Origin: Diphasiastrum complanatum
Taxonomy: Eukaryota > Streptophyta > Lycopodiopsida > Lycopodiales > Lycopodiaceae
Length of the DNA stretch: 64,000 nucleotides
Assembly (NCBI GenBank): GCA_029204225.1
Contig: CM055110.1
Location: 33,174,416-33,238,415, forward strand
Direction: 5' to 3'
How positions within the stretch are numbered: position 1 is the stretch's first letter; each line of letters starts with the position of its first letter. The notes beneath the pieces are model-generated. The model saw only the letters and a program-made list of their open reading frames with translations, had not been told where the DNA came from and did not search any database. Below, in pieces: positions 13,888 to 25,307 of the stretch. The translations under genes were made by a program, and so were the position numbers.

Positions 13888-14891
13888 CCTTTGCATCGTC
13901 AACAATCGACTTGTGCATCACATCCAAGGCACAAAACTTCCCCCCTACCGTTTTTGTATAGTAACCAGATTCCAGTTGGTTTGACAACCCAGTCTAGATT
14001 CGGATTTCCTTCATGCTATCAAAGGTAGCAAGAAAACGATAAGTTTTGAGGACATATACGCAAAGAGATGCTCATAACAACATAGGCATTCTCCAACCTC
14101 CATTGACATTGCTGGTACTGCCAAGGGTTTACAGATTCTAATTTTATTATAACTTAGATTGCAAAAGACGTCAATCTATAAATTAATAGAAATTAAGAGC
14201 ACAACAAGATAGTAGCACACTTCAGACAGACCATGTCTATTCTTGTATTAGGTTTCTCTGGCTAAAAATCCTTTACTTGATGCAAGTTGCAGCAGCGAAT
14301 TTGCTATTTGTTTTATGCTAAGTCCATGTCCAGTGTAATTCGAATGGAAAAACAAAGACAGACCATTAGCCTGCAGATTGCACGTGTAACGATCGCAAGA
14401 CATACTCACCTAATTAAGATGTCTTGGGGATGTGGACATTACCTGACTTCTGGGTGGAATGACAACACAGCGGCTGAGTGAAAAAAGAGAGCCACACTTT
14501 GTTAAACGCATCGACTGAACGCTGGGATTGTAAGCTTCAATGACACAGGCTATCGGCAGTTGACAACACATGACAAAGATACAAGGATCATTTACAGCTA
14601 GGGAGGCAACTTAGGAGGCGTAAATAGGATGCTGAACAGCAAGACAAGAAGAAGTCCTGAGCTGTACATTGAGAGTTCAGGAACACGAATGTCCTGTGGA
14701 AACCAGCAACAACTGTGCCAGCGGAGCTTCAGAGGTCGTTGCGTGGCAAAAGAGGGAATGCGCATTCAGTTTAGATTTTTGCAATATGTAATTTAATATT
14801 CCAAAATCACGAGCAGGACTCAGACCATGACACTTTAGCTATGCAATCGAAAGAATTAGCGGAGAAAGAAGGTTTAGCCTTACGTCCAAGT

Positions 14892-15167
14892 TCAATTTCC
14901 AAGTCCATATCTGCAGGTTGGCTGCCTGCAATGTCTTGTGAAATCACAGATGTATTCGGTTTGTTCATTTGCAGTGAAATTATACGACCAACTGAGACCA
15001 CTGCGCACCACATGGGCGCCCAAAGATTTAGTCCCATCTGAAGAACTCGCGGTTATGAAATCATCACATAGGTTTGTTACGCTAAAGCAAGCGTCTAGAA
15101 ACGAAGCGAAAGACACCTGAAGTAGAAACAAGGTGGCAAACATAGAGAAAAATTGAATGATCGCCAT
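14892..15167 (-). pseudogene. S1 self-incompatibility-like (SPH) secreted protein, copy 1
   Basis: The ATG at 15167 starts a hydrophobic signal-peptide-like N-terminus (FATLFLLQVSFA, residues 9-20). An S1/SPH-type domain follows: VTNLCDD, then SLGAHVVRSGLSWSYNF and YICDF. SPH proteins are small secreted plant proteins of about 110-130 residues, and the Papaver female S determinant is the founding member. This copy is 91 codons and lacks 13 bases present in copy 2 just after the YICDFTR motif, so the frame ends early. The S1-like C-terminal frame (FDCIAKVSWSESC) remains readable in another phase to 14807. Probably non-functional. Confidence 0.6.
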
Positions 15168-15172
15168 AGGGA

Positions 15173-15197
15173 GAGAGAGAGAGAGCGCGCGGCACAG

Positions 15198-15232
<35 letters not shown>
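15173..15232. repeat. Short (GA)n microsatellite upstream of SPH copy 1
   Basis: About 60 bases of interrupted GA, equal to CT on the strand of the SPH gene, ending a few bases before its ATG. The equivalent tracts at copies 2 and 3 are about 135 and 130 bases. Confidence 0.9.
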
Positions 15233-15234
<2 letters not shown>

Positions 15235-15691
15235 GAGCGTGCTTTACCTTTGTGTACTTGCTTTATAAAGACACTAGAGACGACATTAGCTGAAGTAGAA
15301 AAATTTCAAACCAAAAGCGACGATGCTAAATTCCAAATGAGTAATTCCCCCTAAAACCAGTTCCAGCGGGAGTATTCGAATTAGAAAGCACTAATTCTTA
15401 GTTCCTGCTAATTTAGCCATTAGTGAGAAAAGTACATCAAATAATTTATATTTCTTAGTGTTTACTTGTGTTCTTTACACTATTATAATGATTAAACTAT
15501 GCATGTTTACTATTGTTATGATTTAATCAGAATCAATCACAATTGCATGCATCCTCATGCTAGACGGCTTTATGTGCAAAGCCCATAATAGCCTTGGCCT
15601 ATTGAAAGAAAGTTCTAACTTTTACATAGGATCCACTGCACTTAGAGCCATGGCTCTAAAATCTAGAAAGCCCTTGATAATTATTATCTAA

Positions 15692-16421
15692 AGTGTCAAC
15701 AAATACAACAATATCACATGTCAACAAGGCCTAGATAAACACTCGTTCCTTAATATGATGTTAGGGTTCTTGAGCCAAGTACACAAATGAAAAGGCCTAT
15801 GCATCTTTTTTCCCTACATATTAAATTCTAAAATGGCACATAGCATATTTAAATAGTACCATATGATTGGGAAGAGTTTCATTATGACTATATGCTTGTG
15901 TGGGAAAGCTTCACGTGACCAACATACAAATTCGTTCATTCTTTTTGGATAGGGCGGAGGTTACAGTAAAAATAATTAAACATCAACATCACAATGGGCA
16001 ACAAGCCACATTTCTTTTTTGCAATTTTGGGGTGCACATAGTTCTATTTGTTTGCAATAGCTTATGGATGCAATTTGTGGTTTATCACTAAATTCATTGC
16101 ACGTGTCCAATGAGTTAGTTCATGTGGTAGGATAGTCCTTTTATAACTCATCACATATTGTAGAGATCCAACGTAGGTCATTTTTTTGGGTGTTTAGATT
16201 CTTTCCACGCATATTCATCTGTGTTTACCTGTTTATTTGTTTATTTTTTTAATTTGGAAATGTTTGTTGAATATTTGGAATCTCACTACATAGGATAGAG
16301 TTGGTGTTTTTTGTGGCCAACCTTTTAACGATTGTCAGGTTTATGACTTAATCTTCAAAGTTTAGATTTTAGTTGTTAAGGTTTAGGAAATACAAACTTT
16401 TGATGACTCAATATTGATTTT
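15692..16421. repeat. Dispersed repeat R3, copy 1 (truncated)
   Basis: Matches 55005-55720 directly and about 51690-52405 in inverted orientation. The left edge carries two TGTCAACAA words about 25 bases apart, as in the other copies. The match stops at about 16421, where the convergent gene pair begins. No coding capacity recognised. Confidence 0.8.
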
Positions 16422-16429
16422 TTGATGAC

Positions 16430-17213
16430 CTTGAAAGTGAGATAGATTATGATGAAGATGATGATTGGAGATCTGGCAATGAGGCCTTGGAGGCCATGAT
16501 TGAATAATCTAAAGCCTATTAAAAAACTTTGCCTATAATGGAGGAATTTTTGGAATTTCAAAAAAGATATCCCCCTAGATCTAGATATAACCCCTCAGGA
16601 AATGTAGAGGCCATTGGAGGACATGACATCAACAGAACAAACGTCGTTGATTACGATGATTATGATATGGCAAGTAGATATTATATTGGTATTGATATTG
16701 TTCAACTTTCTTATTTCTTATTGGTATTGATATTGTTCAATTTTCTTATTGAGTTTGCAGTGTTATGTATCATTCTAAATTTATTTTCTTTTCTCGTTTA
16801 CAGTATGCTATGAGGCATTTGAGGTGTATCAGCTGGGAGAAAAGATGTTTCTCTATCTAATTATTTGAAAAACTTTCAAAATAATGAGATTTGTATATAT
16901 CATTCATCTTATAATCCATATGTAACCACTGTCATTATGACCATCAAATCATTATCAGTTTGTTTAGGAGGCCATAAGTACGCAAGAGAAACATATAAAA
17001 TATTTTTTGTACAAGAGGGATTTGGCTATTAAGATATTGGGTTATACTCCCAATGAGACAACGAAAAGATCATCTACATTGGCCCTTTATTCGGGTTACA
17101 TTGATATGAGCAAGAGGAAAAATTTAGAATTTTTGGATCCATATGAAAGGAGATTATTCCTTCATGACAATACCATCCGTCTGAATCTTGAAGAGGATGA
17201 TGATGATAATTAA
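16430..17213 (+). CDS. Unrecognised acidic protein gene, convergent with a transposase-like gene
   Basis: I do not recognise it. An acidic frame (LESEIDYDEDDDWRSGNEAL) at about 16424-16505 ends at TAA. A further frame at 16529-16690 contains KRYPPRSRYNPSGNVEAIGG. After AT-rich sequence, an exon-like frame at 17007-17213 contains SGYIDMSKRKNLEFLDPYER and ends in Glu/Asp with a TAA. The three pieces may be exons of one gene. About 16684-16750 contains a 40-base tandem duplication. Its stop lies only about 30 bases from the 3' end of the minus-strand gene, so the two could be the two genes of one transposon. Confidence 0.35.
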
Positions 17214-17239
17214 ATACTTTTTTGTAATAGATTTTTGAT

Positions 17240-20050
17240 ATATTACAAGGATCTCTCTTTTGTAATGAATTTGAATGCCTTTCGAAATATCGTAATACTT
17301 GGCGAGTTTTTAGCTTGATATCTAAATTGTGCTCTTCTGTAAAACCACTGAAAAAGTTGAACTAAATATTTATTTCTTGAATTGTGTCCTCCATGATTTG
17401 TTGTGCTATGAAATGCTCCCCTTGCTTGCCAATGAGATTTTTCCATGTCTTGTGATGACCAGATACTTAAGCTCCCATATTCCTTTGCAAAATAAGTTGC
17501 ATGATGAAGAAGGATGTCCTGCAAACAATAGTTTTGATTAGTTACATCAGTAGAAAAAAATATAAGCCTGAATGAGAAAATTACTAGATAATGATATAGA
17601 TTAGGACCATGTAATGAGTAACGTTGTGTTTTCCCCAACAATCATGTACATATTTTACAAATGTGGTGCAATGATTTTGCAAATCCTCATATCTTCTGAT
17701 GATAGGTTTTCTTTCCTAATAACACTTATGAGTTTGTCTAAATTGGTCCACACTTGTCCCTTTTCCACTCAATTACTTCCTTCCAGTGTTCGTGTGGCTT
17801 GAACAATTTCTTTCGATATTTCGTATCTGACACTTGATTCTTTGCATGTGTGATTGGATTCTTCTTGCTTTAGCACCTCCAATTGATGGCTTATTAGGAA
17901 TGTTTCTTTTTTTTCCCGGAGAGTGTTTTCAATCGTGACATTTCCTTTATGTAGTCCTGCATTTGACAAAACTATTTCCAACCTCCTAATTGTTGCTTTA
18001 GCCATTGGCTCTGGTTTCTGATTCCATGCTAGTAGAATATGCAGGTAAATTAGTTTTTCAATAATACGAACCTCAGCATGCAATGTGCATATGTGAACAT
18101 ATTTTAATGGAATTGGCAGAGCACTTTTCATATTTGCATCTTCAGCTGCTCGTGTTGAGCCAGTGTTTGTTGATCGTTCCAAATTCATATTGTAGCAATC
18201 CTTCATGCAATAAAGACATGGATGCTTTGATGTTGCCCTGTGCGAGACATTATACATACATTTTATTGTTTTCAAATCTCCTGCAAGCCGCCATTGAATT
18301 TAAAAACTTCCATGGTTTTCGATTGTAGATTTCTCACCCTCCAAATGTCTCTTTATAATCTTGCCATAATTTGTTCTTGAAATTATCCATGATAGTATTT
18401 TATGGTTCTCTTTCAAGACCTGTAGAGAAACAAGTAATGCATGACATGTCAATAAAAACTGGCAAGGTATGAATCGTTTATATAGATATTCTAAATGAAA
18501 ATTAAAATGTATACTTGGAATGCCGCCAACCACCATATGTAATTTTCCGATTGAACACTAAACGTTCAATCATCTATATCTGAAAGTTTGTTCATCAAAG
18601 TGACACTCACACGTTCCAACTTCTAACCCTTGATTATTTCAGATTCATCAAATTTTATTACAATAATGATCTTTCCATTTACTTGATGTTCGTCTAGTTT
18701 ATAGAATCGAATAATGTATTTTAGAACATTTTCAATATCAAGGAAAATATTATTGCAATCGTTGTAATTGAGCTCACCATATTCTGATTTGTATAATTCA
18801 GTTATATGAAGTGGTTGGCCAACTACTTTGAACATTCTGTCATTATAAAAATTTCTAGCTAATTTTACCCGATATGGACGTGGAAGATTAATTATCTTCA
18901 CCATCACTTGGGAGAAAGCTTCTTTAAATATTCTAAAAAAAGTAGAATAAGCATTTCTGCTAATTCCAGATACATCACATGCACCTTGTATCACATTCGC
19001 ATACAAATATAATTGAACCTTAATCAAAATAGTCTCTACAATTTCATTTTCATTTTTTCAAACCGAGCATTTTTTATCATTTCCTTTGCTGACTTTCTTG
19101 GTAAAACATGACTTAAAGATGATCCAATGCATGAACGATCTATTAGATAGTTCTTTGCCACCAAACATGATCTGCAACAAACATATGAAACTCAAATTAT
19201 GTTTAATAAATAAATAATTCATGTTATCAAGTGCAAATCAAACAATGACATATACAAATCAAATAAACAGTTTAGATGACAACATACTTGAATGCTCGGA
19301 TTCTTTTTTTCTGATTGCCGCTATGTGTAGATAGGTCATCAATATTCTTCATCGGTACTCTCTTTCTTTTCATCTTCATCATTGCCTTACTGATAACTTT
19401 TAGATCAACGGCAGATTTTAAACTCTCGGATTGCAACTTTTCCATGGATTCTAACATTTCTTGGTTTGATCCTCGAAGAGTACATAGCATTCTCGAGTGC
19501 ATTGTTTTCAGTACTAGTGTGTTGCACATAATGAAGCAATTGTTGATTTGTGTTGATTAGCAAACTGTAATTGTTGATTCAGACAAGAAATGCTATGCAT
19601 TCCAATATCATGCAACCTTTGACAATATCCAAGTAATCCGCTATTTCCTTCACATACATATCTGAGAAGATGAGTTATGGACTTAAAATCTGGACACAAA
19701 TTGGTAGCTGGATGATTAGGATAAATTGATCCATCCACTCACAAATCTGTATTCATTTGATTATTCATTCTCAATTCTCTAATTATTACTGCAACATTCT
19801 CTACAACTTTCACATTTTTCTTAATAATTGGAGTGCATTCCATTGGAAGAGCAACATGCAAATGGAACATTGCCATTGTTAAAGCTACAATCATGTAAAT
19901 GAATCTACCTACAATAAATCAATATGAATAGATCTAGCATTCATTATTTTTGTAATGTTTATATCGCATTGAAAAATCATCCCACCTTATATTTCACTAT
20001 AAGCATACAATGATTTCAAAAGTTTTGCCTCTCCCGCTTCAGTTTTTGCA
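17240..20050 (-). pseudogene. Transposase-like multi-exon gene, unclassified
   Basis: Successive minus-strand exon-like frames read from about 19738 down to 17243. They include a Cys-containing N-terminal part (CEGNSGLLGYCQRLHDIG), a Lys-rich helical part at 19529-19272, a part with IIVIKFDESEI at about 18640, a segment after a TCTCTACAG acceptor at about 18420, then GDLKTIKCMYN after a CTTGCAG acceptor at about 18280. Next come KHPCLYCMKDCYN and a long helical region to 17769. The C-terminal exon (17641-17243) has SLSIWSSQDMEKSHWQARG and HGGHNSRN. This order of an acidic strand, a second Asp, an HPCxxC pair and a late acidic motif resembles unassigned cut-and-paste transposases. In-frame stops near 18620 and 17770 and the lack of terminal repeats suggest decay. 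Confidence 0.45.
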
Positions 20051-20702
20051 TTCAGCACACCAAGATTTTCAGTCTTAAAGCTCTAGTCCCGAATTTTGGA
20101 ACGAGCATATAAAGAAGTTATTACATCTCATGCTAAACTAACTATTGTCTGAAGTTAACCATACTAGTTAATCTGATATATATTTTATGTAAGCTCTAAA
20201 TGTGATGATGCAATTGGTGTACAATTTATTTGGTTTATTGTATATGGTTGTGTTTGGGACGTGACCCGTCAGGATATATTGATTGGGCACTGAACCCGTA
20301 GCCGGGTAGCCACACGTAGGAAGAAAATAGCCTGTACAGTGATTTTGAGTTCATTATGCTATACTCAGGGGCATGTCCTGGGTTTGTCAGTATATGTGGC
20401 CGTATTGGGCCTAACTCTAGTTTGGCAGGTGGTAGGCCAGTTTAGTGACACCTGTTGAGCCCATGCAGTTTGGGGCTTTGCTATATGTATAGTGTTTCTT
20501 CATAAATAGACTTAACTTTTGTTGTGCCATGTTTGAGAGCTTGTGAGGAGTGGCTATGGTGATTGTGTGATGTGATTTGCATATTGCACTAGATCCTAAC
20601 AAAATTTCAACTATTTCTAGATTATTTGATGGTGTATTTTATGTACTGAAATTAACAAATAATTTATTATCTATTATCAAGATCACAAATCAAGGCTAGA
20701 GA
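20051..20702. other. Non-genic stretch
   Basis: No gene is recognised. 20220-20480 is less AT-rich than its surroundings (GACGTGACCCGTC, GTAGCCGGGTAGCC) and might be part of an LTR or promoter, but I see no terminal repeats. Confidence 0.3.
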
Positions 20703-22206
20703 GCTTTGTTTAATTCTAGACACATGTACCATCATGGATAACAAAATCTATAGAAATTTTCCTTAGAAACAGAGAACGAAATTTGTAATCTTGAGTCATG
20801 AATATGCTCTCAAGTAAAACCAAAATATCAGTTGATAATTAGTATCTTTTCACATAACCATCATTTTGCCTTTCGTATCATTAAATCATATGAATAGCAC
20901 TACTTCTCTCTCTTGGAGAATGATAATCATATATACTATATTAATAAATAAGTCATAGATGACGTTATCCCCAACAATGTGCATGATCTCTCTATAGTCA
21001 ATTTTCTTGAAGCTAAGATTTTATCATATTTAAAAAATATTCATGAACATTACATCAATTTTTGGCCTATGATGGCATTGCATTTGATGAACTGCTCAAA
21101 ATATAATGTCATATTCACAAAGGCAAGACTAGCCCCATGTCATGATATCTCATCACCCAAGCCTCCACTTGGCAAGAGACAAATGCAGACCAAGTCACAA
21201 GTGAAAGGTAGACATTCAAGAACATGTGTGACAATAGATCAATTTAAGCAACAAATACTAAAGAGCTCAACCATGAAGCAAGAATCTCCAAGTACATCCA
21301 AGCCATTTGCTATGATTGATCATTGTCTGATGTGCATTACATGATACAAAATCTCAAGATCTAGTATAAGGACACTACTTGTAGTGCTAACTTATTTTTG
21401 AATCGGATCATCTTCAACAAGAGATTCCCGGCATAGATAAATTGTGATTGATATTGCATGAATTGTAGGATCATCATTTGATATATGAATACATCATACA
21501 TGGTTAAAAGTTTTATAATTTTCTAACTTTCATGTTCAAACCTATATTAAATATATGATAATTATGCTTGTAAACATCCAATCGTATGGAAAATCAGTTT
21601 CATTAATTTGGTTCGATTTTCTTTTTTGCTTATTAACATAAGATACTTTTGATGGTAAGTTATATGTTTTAGTTCTAACCCATAATAGAATTTAGGACTT
21701 AATAAAATTATGGAGTGTGAATGCCTAGAAGTTCACATGTTTTGACAAATGGGAACATGTTTAAAACTAGGGTCTATAACTAATCACATCAATTACAAAA
21801 TATGTATCACTGTATCGCATACAAATTTCTACATAAACATTTCAGAAAGAGCATATAATACACTAAAACTTCAATGCATTGGCTATTGAAGGTCTTCTTG
21901 AGATCGACGCAAACGACAAACGGTAATATTATTGTTGGAAAGTTGTCCTTTTAATGATTTCTACCTCGTCTAACCACTAACCAACGTCATTGCTAAATGG
22001 GACATGTATACCACGTCGTTCTTAATTACTACTTAGTACTAGCACCCGTCGGCTCAACTTTTCTTTTAATGCTATCTTTAATGACCATAATAATGCTATC
22101 ACTTCGACCCCCTCACATCATACATCCGAATTGGCTCGCAACACCGCAAATCGCAAAACACTGCACAATTGCAACAAACCTGCTAATGCGCAACAATATA
22201 GAAATG
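20703..22206. repeat. Dispersed repeat R2a, copy 2
   Basis: Direct counterpart of 9062-10578. Its right edge joins R2b immediately after TATAGAAATGACAA, whereas copy 1 has about 1.6 kb of other sequence at the same point. Confidence 0.85.
20979..21344 (+). CDS. 121-codon open frame within R2a, unrecognised
   Basis: The frame begins at a GTG, with no ATG at its start, and runs to a TGA. It contains NFLEAKILSYLKNIHEHYIN and a Lys/Arg-rich section with GKRQMQTKSQVKGRHSRTC. It resembles an internal exon or a fragment of an element protein. The same frame in copy 1 (9342-9700) has stops. I cannot assign a function. Confidence 0.25.
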   Translation: MHDLSIVNFLEAKILSYLKNIHEHYINFWPMMALHLMNCSKYNVIFTKARLAPCHDISSPKPPLGKRQMQTKSQVKGRHSRTCVTIDQFKQQILKSSTMKQESPSTSKPFAMIDHCLMCIT

Positions 22207-23870
22207 ACAATTTAAATACTCACTCTCTAGAACACCCTACATAAATGATCTGTTATGTAAACCAATCTCCAATTTTACAAGCATTTTTATTTGGCTTCAC
22301 ATTAGGCTAAAAGGATTTGTGATCAACTTTAGTTCTCCAAACCCCATACTTAAATGATACTTATCACCTCTTTTTGACGGAATTCCTATTTTTAATTTTG
22401 TTTTAGCAAGGATGTGAGGTTCATCTATGGGTATTCAAGTCTATGTAACAAAAGAACTTCCATGGAAATTTTTCAATGACCTCCAAGGTGCATGGCCATA
22501 TCATTGGTCTATGTTCTGGTAAGTATTTATAGGTTAGATTAATTTCAAATTTTTGACTTAGTTTATTGTATTATGTTTTTGTTAAGCTTTAACTAATGAA
22601 ATTATTGACTTTTTAATTTAGATTTGTGAATTTGATTATACTCCAATCTCACAATTAGATTTAGCCATTAGTGGAGGATGTATCCAAATTGTTTTTTATA
22701 TTGGATGAAGAATTGATCGAGTTTCCAATGATGTGTCTTGAAGTCTACATGCTTGATGGTTGGCAAAGATTATCTGAAATTGTGAATACTAAAAAGTGAA
22801 TAGCTTTAATATTAATCATGATTATTGTGAATGCTAATTGTTATTATAATAAGTATTGATCATGATTACTTGTGAATATTGATCGTGTTTACTAAAATAT
22901 TATGAGTACTTATCATTATTATTGTGAATATAAGAGTTGTGAATATTTGAGGATCATTGCCAACTTGAGCTTTCTTTTTTTAATTTTGTCTCTTTGACCA
23001 AAATTCCAAAATGGCGAACATATTTTGTGGCCAAATATTAAACCCTTTGTAAGAAACTATCGTCAAACGAAGATCACCTATTATTTGCAATCTTAACTCT
23101 ACAATTGTAAAAACTGTTAACCACGGTTGTGGTAGTGGATGTGATAGTGTAAGCTCTTGCAACTTAAAACCTAAAAAAAAACAAACGAATCTCACCATAA
23201 CTGAACTTACCAATAACCACCTCTTTAGCAAAAAAGCTTCTAAATGCTTTTGTTTATATCTCAAAGATAAAATTGTAATAAAAAAGATCTCCTTTATCAA
23301 TCCAACAATTTCACCATTATGGGAAGGCCTTTGTGATATGATACCATGAGGTTTTTGTTCTATTTGGAGAAGACAAATGAATTCCAACACCTAAATAGGA
23401 ATCTCATGTTCTTAGAATTTCGTTAACCTAATCATTTGTTTGATTATCTAGATGAGTACTCGTTTACTCCAGGCATAAATCCAATCTTGGTAGTGATAAG
23501 ACCTGCCAACAAACAAGTACAGCTAAGATATTACAACCTATGATATAGGCCTTGTGTCTAATTATATGCCAGGTTGAAATATGCACATAGCTAGATAAAA
23601 AGTTAGAACAACATTGCCGGTGAAATAGTTAAGATAAGAATTGTCAATATGTAGAGAATCTACCAACAAGCAGGCAGTAGTGTTTACTCTATACGCTAAT
23701 AGTGATGTTAACCTTGTCTGAACTGGGCTTTCTGGTTCTTATAATGCTTACCTCAGAATCCCAACATTGAATATTGAATGGTACACTATCTACCTAAGGC
23801 ACGCTGAGGACAAAAAGAACAACAGTTGTATAGTTTAACTACACAAAAATAATATCACAAAGCTGAAGAT
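22207..23870. repeat. Dispersed repeat R2b, copy 2
   Basis: Direct counterpart of 12212-13887. The exon-like segments are again present, with a clean GTAAGT donor at about 22519 and a TGA ending the second segment at about 22799. The minus-strand frame 23390-22980 (136 codons, with RYKQKHLEAFLLKRWLLVSS) is open here and partly open at 36226-36008, so the coding strand of this part is uncertain. Confidence 0.85.
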
Positions 23871-24529
23871 TGTTGAATTCACACGTGTGGACTGTCCACT
23901 GCATGTATTTGTCATCTCCTAAGGTGTGTGGATGCACCAAGATCAAGACTAGATTGAGATTCAAAATCTATCTTTGAATCTATGGCAAAAACACACTACT
24001 ACATGCATTCAATCACTTCCAACTCTCACTCACACGTGTTGGAAGTATTCAAAAAATAATCTAAGGAAAAACAAGCTGCTCTCCTTGGGTAGAGAGAGAA
24101 AAAGCATCATGAGCTCTCGGGTAGAGAGAGAAAGCTAGAAATTCAATGACACTCAAAATCCACTCAATCTCAAAATCAATTAGATCCAAAATGAGGAGTA
24201 CAACGATACTAGTAGATTCATGAGCTACCACTATGCTTAACTATGATTGGATCCCACTTTGCCACCTCTTAATCCTATTGGACCATTGATCCATGCACCT
24301 CTAAATTCTATTGGACTATATTCAAGCACACCTCAAATTCCTATTGGACCACACATGGTTCCACCTCTAAAACCTATTGGACATCTTAAACTTCATCAAA
24401 CAAAAGCATTACACTTGTCTACACTCTAATTGGAACAAGTTTGGCCTCCTACTCTATTTTGGCTCAATAGTGGCATTACAAGTGGAAATGGATAATTTGC
24501 CATCTATGCCAAATTTGACCCTATCAACA
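23871..24529. repeat. LTR-like block with TGTTGA...TCAACA ends
   Basis: A 659-bp segment begins exactly where R2b homology stops, with TGTTGAATTC, and ends with CCCTATCAACA, giving inverted TGTTGA/TCAACA termini. Inside, at 24250-24390, a CCTATTGGAC-type word with a preceding CCACCTCTAAA-type word is repeated about five times. No clear 5-bp target duplication or primer site was found. If it is an LTR, the minus-strand copia integrase scrap to its right would fit a minus orientation. Confidence 0.4.
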
Positions 24530-24561
24530 TCCTACACCTAAATGCTTGACTATGAAATTCT

Positions 24562-24690
24562 AATGTATGTATAATGTCTCGCATAGGGCAACATCAAAGC
24601 ATCCATGTCTTTATTGCATGAAGGATTGCTACAATATGAATTTGGGACGATCAACAAACACTGGCTCAACACGAGAAGGTGAAGATGCTC
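24562..24690 (+). pseudogene. Fragment of the transposase-like gene of 17240-20050
   Basis: About 125 bases on the plus strand encode the HPCLYCMKDCYNMNL region found at 18275-18130 on the minus strand. It shows that this gene family has been copied at least twice in the window. Confidence 0.75.
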
Positions 24691-24691
24691 A

Positions 24692-24846
24692 TAGATTTTG
24701 CACATTCACATAGAGATCTATTCTTTCTCTCGGCCACTCCATTTTGAGATGGAGAGTAGGCACAAGAGAACTCTCTTTTGATGCCTTCAAGCTCACAAAA
24801 ATCAGGAAATTTATTGGAGATATATTTACCACCTCCATCACTTTTG
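24692..24846 (-). pseudogene. Copia integrase fragment
   Basis: The minus-strand frame contains SDGGGKYISNKF and, further on, YSPSQNGVAERKNR. In Ty1/copia integrases these regions hold the second Asp and the Glu of the DDE catalytic core. Only about 50 codons remain, bounded by the transposase fragment and the 4-kb duplicated block. Confidence 0.85.
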
Positions 24847-25307
24847 TTTAACCCTTGAGAGCAACAAGACCAAGGGGACAAAGACAAGATACTTGATATA
24901 TTGTATCGTGAGTTTCCACAACCAAATCGATTTACTGACAAATGGGCAAAGATGAGTATGTGTATGCATACTCGTCATAAGCGCCAATCATTAAGACGAT
25001 TATGTAGTAAAGGCAAGAAGAGGCCGGGATCGGCATCTAAAAAAGATTGGGGAAAAATTGTTTATGAATCCAAGCATCCTAATTTCGAGCGCTTTAAACA
25101 AGAAAGACAGGCAACAAAATCAAGGCTTATCTTTTAGGCCAATCTCACCTGGGATCGGGAGGCAAGGCCAATATGCATGTCCAATTTGTCAGCAATTCCC
25201 TTTTAGCTAACTGCATTTCATATGTTTATTGTTTACCAATAATTTTTTGTTTTTTTCTAATCATCGATTTGTGTTGATGTAGGTTGAAGATTATGGGTGT
25301 AAGTATA

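Larger units (their letters stand above)
13888..15690 (-). repeat. SPH-carrying unit, copy 1 (inverted relative to copy 2)
   Basis: This matches 32228-34085 in inverted orientation over about 1.75 kb and 52690-53752 over about 1 kb. Shared text includes CAATCGACTTGTG-type sequence near its left edge and the GGATCC word at about 15649-15654. It contains an S1-family gene on the minus strand and a short (GA)n tract just upstream of that gene. Confidence 0.88.
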
